Shown: positions 1-12,000 of the stretch, in pieces
How positions within the stretch are numbered: position 1 is the first letter of the stretch
Layout: each line of letters starts with the position of its first letter
Assembly (NCBI RefSeq): GCF_900096965.1
Contig: NZ_FMYM01000003.1
Coordinates: 197,205 to 261,204, forward strand
Source: Shouchella lonarensis
GTDB lineage: Bacteria > Bacillota > Bacilli > Bacillales > Bacillaceae_D
Reading direction: 5' to 3'
DNA length: 64,000 nt
The notes under the pieces: model-generated
The model's input: only the letters and a program-made list of their open reading frames with translations
What the model was told of the DNA's origin: nothing
The model's database searches: none
Translations under genes and position numbers: made by a program

Positions 1-3000
1 CGGTTCGACCAATGAACAGTAATTTGCCATCAGGTAAATAGCGGACAAGGTCACCCGTACGGTACAACTTTTCGCTTGATCCTTGTTTAAACGGATGCGG
101 AATAAAACGCTCCGCCGTTAAGTCAGGTCGGTTCAAATAACCGAGGGATACCCCATCACCACCAACGTATAGTTCACCGACAACACCGATTGGTGCGAGC
201 TGCTCATTTTGATCGAGCACATACGCCGTCGTGTTAGCAATCGGACGACCGATCGGAATCGACGGGCGCGTCATATCTTCTGCCTCAATCCAGTGACAAG
301 CCGTGCATGCTGTATTTTCAGACGGGCCATAGCCATTGATAATTTGTGTGTCATGTAAAGCAGCGTGTGCTTTTTCGATATGCGGAACAGAGAGTGCTTC
401 CCCACCAACGAGCAAATATTTCACGCCTTGAAGGGCCTCAATATGGTGATCGATAATGACATTGAACAACCCAGCTGTTAGCCACAACGTACTGACATTG
501 TACGTTTGAATCATATGGGCGTAATCTTGCAAACGAGGATTGCTCGCTGTCATGAGGGCGAGGCGCGCACCGTTAAGCAAGCTACTCCAAATTTCGAATG
601 TCGATGCATCAAAAGAAATGCTTGATGCATATAAAAACACATCATTGGACGAGATCGGCACCCACGTTTTTCCTTTCACAAGCCGCGCAATTCCGCGGTG
701 CGCAATTAACACCCCTTTTGGTTTACCGGTTGAACCGGACGTATAAATGACATTCGCCAAAGCGGTTGCTTCATTTGGCACCGTGACGTTTGTCTCGACC
801 GTTGGCATCTCTTGTTCGTTCAAGCAAACGATCGAAACATGCGCGACGCTCACCGGCTGATCGGTTAGAAGTAGCGGCATGGCGGTTTCATCAACAATGA
901 ATTGCAAGCGCTCGACTGGATGTTCTGGGTCTAATCCGACATAAGCGCCTCCTGCTTTCAACACGGCGAGCATGCTTGCGACTTGGTCGAAGGAACGGTT
1001 CATACAAATGCCAACACAATCACCCGGTTGTACCCCTTGTGCGAGGAGGAAATGGGCGATGCGATTTGCCCGCGCATTTAATGCCCGATACGTCATCGTC
1101 TCATCTACCGATTGCAGTGCAATCGCTTCCGGTGAGGTTGCGACTTGTTCTTCAAACAATGTGTGAACACAGTGATTTCGCGGATACGGATGGGCCGTGT
1201 CATTCCACTCAACTAGTAACTGCTCTTGTTCTGCTGCAGGAATGAGCGACAACGTCCCGACTTCCTTGTCTGGTTGCGCGACAATCGCGGTCAATAATGT
1301 TTCGAAGTGGGCGATCATCCGAGCGACTCGTTCTTCTGTAAATAACGCTGTATTGTAGACAAAACCGCCTGTCAGTTGGTCATCATGTGCAGTCATGACG
1401 AGTGACAGATCAAATAGCGCTGTCTTGTTGTCAAGCGGGACAGACTGGAGCGTGACGTCGCCCATCTTGACACGATCTGTTGGATCGTTTTGCAACGTAA
1501 ACAACACTTGGAATAACGGGGTAAAGCTCGTATCTCGGCTTGTGCACAACGTTTCTACTAACTTTTCAAATGGCACATCTTGATGTGCATAGGCCGCAAG
1601 TGTCGTTTCTTTTACTTGTTGCAACAACGTCCGGAACGTACGTTCACTTTTGACTTGCGTTCGCATGACGAGCGTGTTGACGAAAAAGCCAATGACCCCT
1701 TCAATTTCACCGTGATGGCGATTGGCTACTGGTGTGCCAACGGCGATGTCATCCTGCTGGCTATAGCGATGCAAGAACGTGTAAAAAGCGGCTAACAACG
1801 TCATGTACATTGTTGTACCTGTTTCGCGACTAAGCTGTCTCAAGGCTGCTGTTAATTCTGGTGATAACGTGAACATTTTTGTCTCACCATGAAACGTTTG
1901 CACGGCCGGACGTGGAAAATCAGTCGGCAATTGTAGCTCGGAAACGCCGTTTAATTGTTGTTGCCAATACGCCAATTGCTCACGCATGACTGCCCCTTCT
2001 AACCAGTCTCGTTGCCACACAGAGAAATCTGCATACTGGACTGGCAACGGCAAAAGTGGCGATGATTGCCCCGCTGAAAATGCCTCATACAAGCTACATA
2101 GCTCGCGGATGAAAATTCCCATCGACCAACCGTCTGAAATAATATGGTGCATGTTGACCAACAGTTCGTGACGATCAGGCGCACATTTAATTAACATCGC
2201 GCGCATGAGCGGTCCGGTGCCGATATTAAACGGCTGCGTACGCTCACGGTCAATGATCGCCGCGACGTCTTCTTCACAACTTGCTTCAATCACTTGCAAC
2301 GAAAATGATTCCGGTGCATGAATAAGTTGGACAGCTTCTCCGTCCGCGGATACAAATGTTGTCCGCAGTGATTCGTGACGACGAATCATTTCTGTAAAGC
2401 ATTGTTCAAGAATTGCCGTGTTCACTGTGCCTGTTAGCCGCCATTGTGATGGCATATGGTAGTGACAGCTATGTTGATACATTTGTTCAAAGAACCATAA
2501 CCGCTGTTGTGAGAACGATAACGGCAATTTTTCATCGCGGCGTACAGACAAGAAGGTTTTCTCAGCTACCGTTGTGCCCATCTGCGCTTGAATCTCGCGC
2601 GCCATATCCGCAAGTCGCGGCACTTGGAATAAGCGCGATAACGGGAAGTCAACGTGAAGCAGCTGACGAATCCGTGAGACAACTTGCGTAGCAAGAAGCG
2701 AGTGTCCTCCGAGCTCAAAAAAGTGGTCATTTTTACGAATCGACGTGACTCCTAAAACATCGCCCCAAATCGTCGCCAATATTTCTTCTACCGGCGTTTG
2801 TGGGCTCACATCATCTTGCGCATCAAGACGCGCGTCCCAATCGGGTTGCGGCAATGCTTTCCGGTCAACTTTGCCACTTGCCGATAATGGCAATGCAGAC
2901 AAGATGACGATTGCTGTTGGTACCATAAATGACGGCAGCTTTGCCTTTAAATCTTCTTGCAATGTTGCTACGTTAAACGTAGCTTGGTTCTTTGGTACAA

Positions 3001-6000
3001 CATACGCAACGAGCTGCTTGCCCCGCGACGTATCTTCATGTACGTGCGCGACAGCTGTTTGGACATCGGCATGGTCGAGCAGTGCGCCTGTCACTTCCCC
3101 AAGTTCAATGCGGAAACCACGGATTTTTACTTGATCATCAGTTCGACCGACAAACAACAACGTACCGTCTGGCAAATAACGGACAAGGTCACCGGTTCGG
3201 TATACTTTTTCATGCGCGCCGTCTTTAAATGGATGCGGAATGAACCGTTCTTTTGTTAACTCAGGGCGGTTTAAATAGCCGGCCGCGAGGCGAATCCCGC
3301 CAACATACAATTCACCGACGACACCGGCTGGCACCGGTCGCTTCTCTTCATCTAACACATACACATCCGTGTGCGGAACGGGACGGCCAATTGGAATGGA
3401 CGGACGTGCCATATCAGCTGCCTCGACCCAGTGAATGGTCGTACATACGGTGTTTTCTGATGGGCCATACCCATTGAGTACGCGCGTGCCCGGCAGTGCT
3501 TCAAGTGCTTTCTTAATGTGCGGAACAGAGACCGCTTCGCCTCCAGTGACTAAATGCTTCACACCTTGGAGCGCTTTGACATTGTGATCGACCATGACAT
3601 TGAACAAACCGGCCGTTAGCCATAGCGTGCTGATGCGATCCTTTTGGATGACACGCTCATAGTCATGTAAACTCGCTTTCGCTTCGCTCATCAATACGAG
3701 GCGCGCACCGTTAAGTAGACTTCCCCACACTTCAAACGTCGTTACATCAAATGAAGGGCTAGATGCGTAGAGTAGCACGTCCGATGAAGTAATCGGAATA
3801 TACGTATCACCCGTCAGCAAGGCGACAATTCCGCGGTGGGTAATACAGACGCCTTTTGGTTTCCCAGTTGATCCCGAAGTGTAAATGACGTTCGCTAAAG
3901 ATGTATTGTCCGACAGCGCTGTTGCGATGTTTGTCATTTTCGGTTCGATTCCCAGTTTATCTAAGCAAACGAGTTGCACATGACGTAAGCGCCGTTTGGC
4001 GACGACATCACTTTCCGTAAGCAAAAGCGGCATATGTGTATCGTCAATCATATATTGCAACCGTTCTTCTGGATATTCACGATCGAGCCCAATGTATACC
4101 GCGCCTGCTTTTAAAACAGCAAGCATGCTTGCGACTTGATCGAACGAGCGGCTCATACAAATGCCGACTTTGTCACCTACTTTCACCCCTTGCTCCTGTA
4201 ATAACATCGCGATTCCGTTGGCGCGGTCATTTAAGGCAGCGTAGGTCATCGTGTCATTTTCTCGTTGCAATGCAATTGCTTCTGGCGTTGTCGCAGCGCG
4301 TTTTTCAAAGACCGTATGGACAAAATCAGCACTTGAAACGGGCTCGTCTTTGGTGGCCTCGTTCCATGTGACGAGCAATTCGTGCTGCTCTGCCGCACAT
4401 GTAAGGACGATATCGGCAACCGATGTCTCATTGTTTTCAACAACCGCGGCAAGTAATGCTTGAAAATGAGCGATCATGCGGTCGATCCGGGCTTCTTCAA
4501 ATAAAGCGGTATTGTATACGAATAAACCGTCCAACGCTTCTCCTGTTTCTTCTAACACAAGTGAGAGATCAAACAATGCGGTCTCATTCTCAAGCGTAAT
4601 CGCGTCCATGTCAACATCGCCAAGTTGACTCGTTTCATTTGGTGTGTTTTGTAACGCAAACAACACTTGGAACAGCGGCGTATGACCGGCATCACGGTCG
4701 ACGACGAGCGCTTGCACGAGTTGATCGAATGGGACATCTTGATGCGCATATGCTGCGAGTGTCGTTTCTTTCACACGGGTTAGTAAGTCACTAAAACGAA
4801 GTGATGGTGCCACATGTGTCCGCATGACCAAGGTATTGACGAAGAAACCAATTAATCCTTCTACTTCGGTACGGTTACGTCCAGCCACCGGTGTGCCAAT
4901 AGCAATATCTTCCTGGCCGCTATAACGATGCAATAGCGCTTGAAAAGCGGCAAGCAATGTCATATAGAGTGTCGTCCCCGTTTCGTTGCTAAGCTGCCGT
5001 AATGATGTCGTGAGTGCAAGCGGCAGTTGAAACCTTTTTGTTTTCCCGGTAAATGTTTGCGCCGACGGACGAGCATAATCGGTCGGCAATTGTAAGACGC
5101 TGACGCCGTCTAACTGTTTTTGCCAATAAGCCATTTGCGCTTCGAGCACACCTTGTGCCAACCATTCTCGTTGTCGGACAGCAAAATCAGCATATTGAAC
5201 CGGTAATGCCGGGAGTGGTGATGGTTTGTCAGTAACGAATGCCGCGTATAGCTCGCTTAATTCACGCACGAAAAGCTGGAGCGACCAACCATCAGAAATG
5301 ATGTGATGCATATTCACATATAGTCGATAGTCGTCTTCCCCAAGTTTTAATAAACTTGCGCGCACAAGTGGACCCGTCGCCAGGTTGAACGGCGCGCTCA
5401 AATCATCCGCAACAAATGCTTCGACTCCATGTTCACTGTTTACTTCCATCACTGGTAGTGTAAAAGTAGTTGGCATAATGTGTTGGCTCACTGTATCTTG
5501 TCCATCGGCAGCGACAAAACATGTCCGTAATGACTCATGGCGTTCAATCAGCGCTTGAAAACTTTTTTCGAGACACGCAACGTCAATGGCACCACGAAGT
5601 CGCCAGAGCGAAGGCATGTGATAATGACAAGTACCTTCATGCATTTGGTCAAAAAACCACATCCGTTGTTGCGCAAAAGACAATGGTAATGCCGCCGCGT
5701 CTCGTGACACCGGGGTAAACGCCTCGTCGCGCACGGTCGTTCCGCCGGATCGCTCAATTTCCCGCGCCATCTCTGAAAGTACTGGCACACGGAACAGCTC
5801 CGCTAATGGAAAGTCGATCGCTAACATTTTCCGAATACGAGATACGACTTGTGTCGCTAGGAGAGAGTGCCCGCCGCGCGCGAAGAAGTCGTCATGTCGA
5901 CTGACGTGCGGCACCCGTAACACGTCTTTCCAAATATCCACCAACACGTGTTCAGTATGCGTGATCGGCGCACCGGTGCCTTCCTCATTGGCTGCTGTTT

Positions 6001-9000
6001 CCCAATTAGGTGCTGGCAAAGCCTTGCGATTGACTTTGCCATTGTTTGTGAGCGGCAATGATTGCAACACGACAATCGCTGCTGGCACCATAAACGGTGG
6101 TAATTGTTGTTTTAAATCGGCACGCAATTGGTGTCGATCAAGGTCGGCATTTTCTGGCACGACGTGCGCGACGAGTTGCTTCCCGTGCCCTTCTTGCTCA
6201 TGCACGCTAACTACAGCTGCTTGAATGCGCGCGTCATTTAGTAAAATTGCTTCTACCTCACCCAGTTCAATCCGAAAGCCGCGGATTTTTACTTGGTCGT
6301 CACGACGTCCAACAAAAGTGAGTGTCCCATCTGGCAAATAACGGACCAAATCGCCGGTACGGTACAATTTTTCATTCGTTCCCTCTTTAAACGGATGCGA
6401 AACAAATCGGTCTGCCGTTAACTCAGGTTGATTTAAATAACCTGCCGCAAGTCCGGCGCCGCCTGTATACAGCTCACCAACGACACCAATTGGTACAGGG
6501 GTTTGCTGTTCATCAAGCACATACACATCCGTCCCAGCAATCGGTCGACCAATTGGAATGGCCGGACGCGCCAAATCTTCCTCTTTAATTTGGTGACACG
6601 TTGTGAACACGGTGTTTTCCGTTGGCCCGTAGCCATTAATGATTTGTGTACCGCGTAATGTGTGCATCGCCTTTTTCACATGTGGTGTCGACAATGCCTC
6701 TCCACCAATTAATAAATACTTCACACCTTGGAGTGCTTCCGCATCATCATCGACAATGACATTAAACAATCCAGCCGTGAGCCAGAGCACGCTTACTCGT
6801 TCCGTTTGGATCAGGTGCGCATAATCTTGCAAGCTTGGTCGTGCCGTTGACATGATGACTAGGCGCGCACCATTGAGTAAGCTCCGCCAAATTTCAAATG
6901 TGGCCGCGTCAAATGACATGCTTGACGCATACAAATATACATCCTCAGACGAACGTGGCACGACCGTTTCATCTTTTGCCAAACGGACAATCCCTTGATG
7001 TGTTACTTGCACACCTTTTGGTGCCCCGGTTGAACCAGACGTATAAATGATGTTGGCAGTCGCTTTTGATTGCACCTGTATTGTAAGGTCGTTTGTATCT
7101 TCAGCAGGTTGCACCCGCGTTGTGACACAAACCGTCTCGACGTTCCGGAAATGGAGCTGCTCGTCCCCGTTCACAAGAATCATCTTCATTGCTGTTTCGT
7201 CAATCATATATTGCAAACGCTCTTGCGGATACGCCGGGTCTAAACACACATACGCGCCGCCCGCTTTTAAAATTGCGAGCATACTTACAATCTGCTCAAT
7301 CGAACGCCCCATGCAGATTCCTACAGCCTCTCCTGCCTTTACCCCTTCCGTGACTAACCGATGCGCGAGCGCATTGGCGCGGGCATTTAACGTTCCGTAC
7401 GTAAGTGCGTGTTCTTCGTCGACTAAAGCAATCGCACTCGGTGTGCGCCCAGCTTGCGCTTCAAATAGTGTGTGCACACAACCATTGACATCACTTGGCG
7501 TGACGGTTTCGTGCCACTCGGTTAGTAATTGCTCGCGCTCTTGTGCGGACACGAGTGTCAATGTCCCAATTGCTGCTGTTGGCTGTTCCACAATTTCCAT
7601 TAACAACACTTGAAAATGGTGGGCCATGAGTGCAATCCGTTCGCTTGAGAACAAATCTGTGTTGTATACAAGTTCACCCACAACGCCATTTTCTATTTCT
7701 GTCATCATTAATGACAGATCAAATAGCGCGGTTTCTTCTGTTTCATTCACCTGCTCCACGGTCACGTCTGGCAAAGTCAACGTATCTACTTGCATATTTT
7801 GCAACGCAAACAACACTTGAAACAGCGGTGAATAACTTGGATCGCGCGCCGCATCTAACTCGCTCACTAATTTTTCAAACGGCACGTCTTGGTGTACATA
7901 CGCTTGTAGCGCCGTTTCTTTTACTTGCTGTAACAATGACAAGAAGCTGGAAGAGCCATCGACGCGCGCCCGAATGACAAGCGTGTTGACAAAAAAGCCA
8001 ATGACATTTTCTACTTCTGCTTCGTTGCGACCGGCAACAGGCGTTCCTACAGTGATGTCTTCTTGTCCACTATATCGTTGCAAAAGGATATGAAACGCCG
8101 CGAGCAACGTCATATATAACGTGGCCCCCGCTTGATCACTGACACGTTGTAATGAAGCAGTCATTTTTTGATCCAGTGTAAAGATGTGCGTCTTCCCAGT
8201 AAAAGTTTGCGTCGCTGGGCGCGGATAATCGGTCGCTAGTTGTAAGACCTCTACCCCATCCAGTTGTTCACGCCAGTAATCCATTTGCTTTTCTAACACA
8301 CCACTTTCCAGCCACTCACGTTGCCACACCGCGTAATCAGTATATTGGAGTGGCAGTGCTCGTAATGGAGACGGCTTTCCAGCCAAAAAAGCTTCGTACA
8401 ATGCCTGAAGTTCTCGAATGAAAATCCCCATCGACCAGCCGTCAGAAATGATGTGATGCATGTTTATGAAAAGCTCATAATCATCGGTCGCGCGTTGCAC
8501 GAGTTGCGCTCGGAAAAGTGGGCCTGTCGTGAATGAAAAAGGTTGTTTACGTTCTGCCTGCAGGTGCACTTCCTTGTCTGGCTCATTGCGAACGTCAATG
8601 ACAGCCAACGAGAAGGACGACGGGACGACTTGTTGTACGACCTCTTCATCATCTTGCTTTGTAAAAACAGTTCGGAACGATGCATGACGATCAACAAGCG
8701 CTTTTAAACTTTGTTCCAACACGGATACATTGAGTGACCCGCGAATACGCCACGACATTGGCATGTGATAATGACGGTTTCCGGGGTACATTTGCTCGAA
8801 AAACCACATGCTCGTTTGTGAAAACGAAAGCGGCATCCGTTCTTGATAAGGTTGGCGTGTCAATGGTTTTTTCTCTACTGCCATCCCGAACGATCGCTCA
8901 ATTTCACGGGCTAGATCGGCAAAGATCGGCGTTTTGAACAGTTGGGGTACAGGTAAGTCGACATTGAACAATTTCCTGACCCGCGCGACAACTTTCGTCG

Positions 9001-12000
9001 CTAACAGCGAGTGTCCGCCGCAAGTAAAAAAGTGATCGTTACGCGCCACCCGTTCGACACCAAGCACTTCTGTCCAAATGCGGGCCAATATTTCTTCCAC
9101 TGGTGTTTGTGGACCATTGTCATGCTTGTTGTCATGAGACGTACCCCATGTCGGTGCTGGTAATGCTTTGCGGTCAACTTTTCCGTTTGGTGACAATGGC
9201 AAGGCATGTAGCATGACGATGTGAGACGGTACCATGAAAGAGGGCAATGATTTTTGTAAATGTGTGCGTAATGTTGTTTCTTGAAGGTGGTCCTGATCGG
9301 TTGGGACGACATATGCAATGAGTTGTTTACCACGCACTGGATCTTCATGTACATGAGCAATCGCAGCTTGGACGTCTGGATGCTGTCCGAGAAGCGCACT
9401 CACCTCATCTAATTCAATTCGAAAACCACGGATTTTCACTTGGTGATCGGCTCGTCCAATAAAGGAAAGGGAACCATCAGGTAAATAGCGAACGAGATCG
9501 CCTGTCCGGTACAATTTTTCATCGGATCCTTTTTTGAATGGATGAGGAATGAAACGCTCCTTCGTTAAATCCGGCCGCTTCAAATAACCAGACGCGACAC
9601 CGTCACCGCCTGTATAAAGCTCGCCAACGACGCCGATCGGCACCGGCTGTTGCTCGCTATCAAGTACATACACATTTGTATTGGCAATGGGGCGACCGAT
9701 TGGAATCGACACACGGTCTAAGTCGCGCGCTTCCACCCAGTGACATGCTGTACATGCCGTATTTTCAGCAGGCCCATACCCATTAATGACTTGCGTTCCT
9801 TCCAATACGTTCATTGCTTTTTTCACATGTGGCACCGATAATGCCTCACCACCTGCGAGTAAGTACTTCACACCTTGTAACGCTTCTACTTGTTCGTCTA
9901 CAATCGCGTTAAATAGTCCTGCGGTCAACCATAGGGTACTAATGCGGTGCTGCTTGATCACATCAGCGTAGTCTTGTACACCCGCCCGTTCTGCTTCCAA
10001 AAGTACGAGTTTTGCGCCGTTTAATAAACTACTCCAAATTTCAAACGTCGCTGCATCAAAAGCGATACTTGCGCCTTGTAAATAAACATCTTCAGGCGTA
10101 ATCGGCACCCACGTTTCTCCTTTCACAAGTCGTACGATGCCGCGATGAGGGATCAACACGCCTTTTGGTGTGCCAGTGGAACCGGACGTGTAAATAACGT
10201 TAGCAATGGTTGTCGGTGTACACATAAGTTCAGGCAAGTTTGTTGCTTCTTCAGGTAACACCACTTGATCAAGCAACACCGCCTTCGTCGTTGATGCACA
10301 GCCAGTCGTGTCGAAATGACGGTCGGTGAAAAGAAGTGGCATCTCACTTTCTTCCATCATATAACGCAAGCGCTCTGGCGGATACGCCGGGTCTAAGCCA
10401 ATGTACGCGCCGCCAACTTTTAAAATGGCCAGGATGCTTGCGATTTGATCAAATGAACGATGCATACAAACGCCGACAAAGTCTCCTTGCTCGACGCCTT
10501 CATTTGTTAAAAAGCGAGCAATTCGGTTCGCACGGGCATTCAACTCGCGATACGTCATCACCTCGTTGCTTTTGCTCGCAATGAGTGCAATCGCTTCCGG
10601 TCTCGTTGCTGCTTGTTCTTCGAATAAAGCCGGGACCGTTTTCTCGGCTGGATATGGGCACGCCGTGTCGTTCCACTGAACAAGCAACGTCTCTCGCTCT
10701 TGCTCAGACATGAGCGGTAACGCTTGCACCGCTTCAGACGGGCGCTGCACAATGCTTGCAAGCAATACTTGTAACTGCTGCCCCATCTGGTCAATGGTCT
10801 CTTCATTAAACAAGTCGACATTATACACAAGCCCGGCAACGAGATGGTCGCCGTGGTCTTCCATCATTAACGACAAATCAAATAAACTCGTTTTCCATGA
10901 AACATCAATCATGTCAATGTCAACATCTAATGCTGCTAGTGGAGTCGTTTTGGTTTCCAACGCAAAAGCAACTTGAAACAACGGTGTATGTTCGGCATTT
11001 CTCTCCGGTTGTACTGCTTGTACGACTTGCTCGAACGGCACATCTTGGTGGGCCTGCGCGGCGAGTGTCACTTCTTTGACGTGTTGTAACAGCGAATCGA
11101 AGCTCATATCCGCATCCATTTTGGCGCGTAAAACAACCATGTTGACGAAAGCCCCGATGATGCCTTCTAATTCTTCCCGGTTCCGGTTGGCTACAGCCGT
11201 CCCTACTGCGATGTCTTCTTGTCCACTATAACGGGCAAGCAACACATAATACGCGGCAAGCAACGTCATGTAAAGTGTCGTTCCTTCTTTCCGACTCAAT
11301 GCTTTTAAATCACTGACGAGCGCTTTTGGTAATGGGAACTTTTTCGTCCGACCGTTGTACGTTTGCACGGGTGGTCGTGGTCGATCGGTCGGTAATTGCA
11401 ATACGGGCACATCAGCTAATTGTTGTTGCCAATAATCAAGTTGCGCTTCAAAATCGCCATGCTGCCATTGATTTTTTTGCGTTAACACAAAGTCTGTATA
11501 TTGTTGCGGGAGCGCTTGCAAATCTGGTGCTTCTCCAGCCGAAAATGCCTCGTAAAGACGCGCAAATTCTGCTTGTAATACATCAATGGACCAACCATCC
11601 GCAATGATATGATGCATGTTAACAAGAATAAAATGGTCTTCCTCGTCAAGCGTAAGCATCGTTACACGAAAAAGTGGGCCTTTTTCTAAATCGAAAAGGC
11701 GGTGCGCTTCCGTTTGCACGTATGCATACGCTTGTTGTTCCCGGTTTTGTGTATGTGCGAGATCTATTCGTTTGATGGCCACTTTCGCGTTTGGCTCGGT
11801 TACTTGTAATACTTGTCCATCGCGCGCTTGAAATGTCGTTCGTAACATCGCATGGCGAGAAACAAGCGTTTGGAAACATTTTTCGATCACCTTTACGCTA
11901 ACTGCCCCGTGCATACGCCAGTTGAGCGAAATATGATCGACAGCATTCGTCTCGTCCATCTTTGAACTCAACCAGAACCGTTGTTGCGTGTAAGAAAGCG

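Noticed and set aside
7047-7613. A 188-codon plus-strand frame
   Set aside because: Lies opposite an NRPS A/C domain with full motif conservation on the minus strand; composition is that of an antisense shadow.
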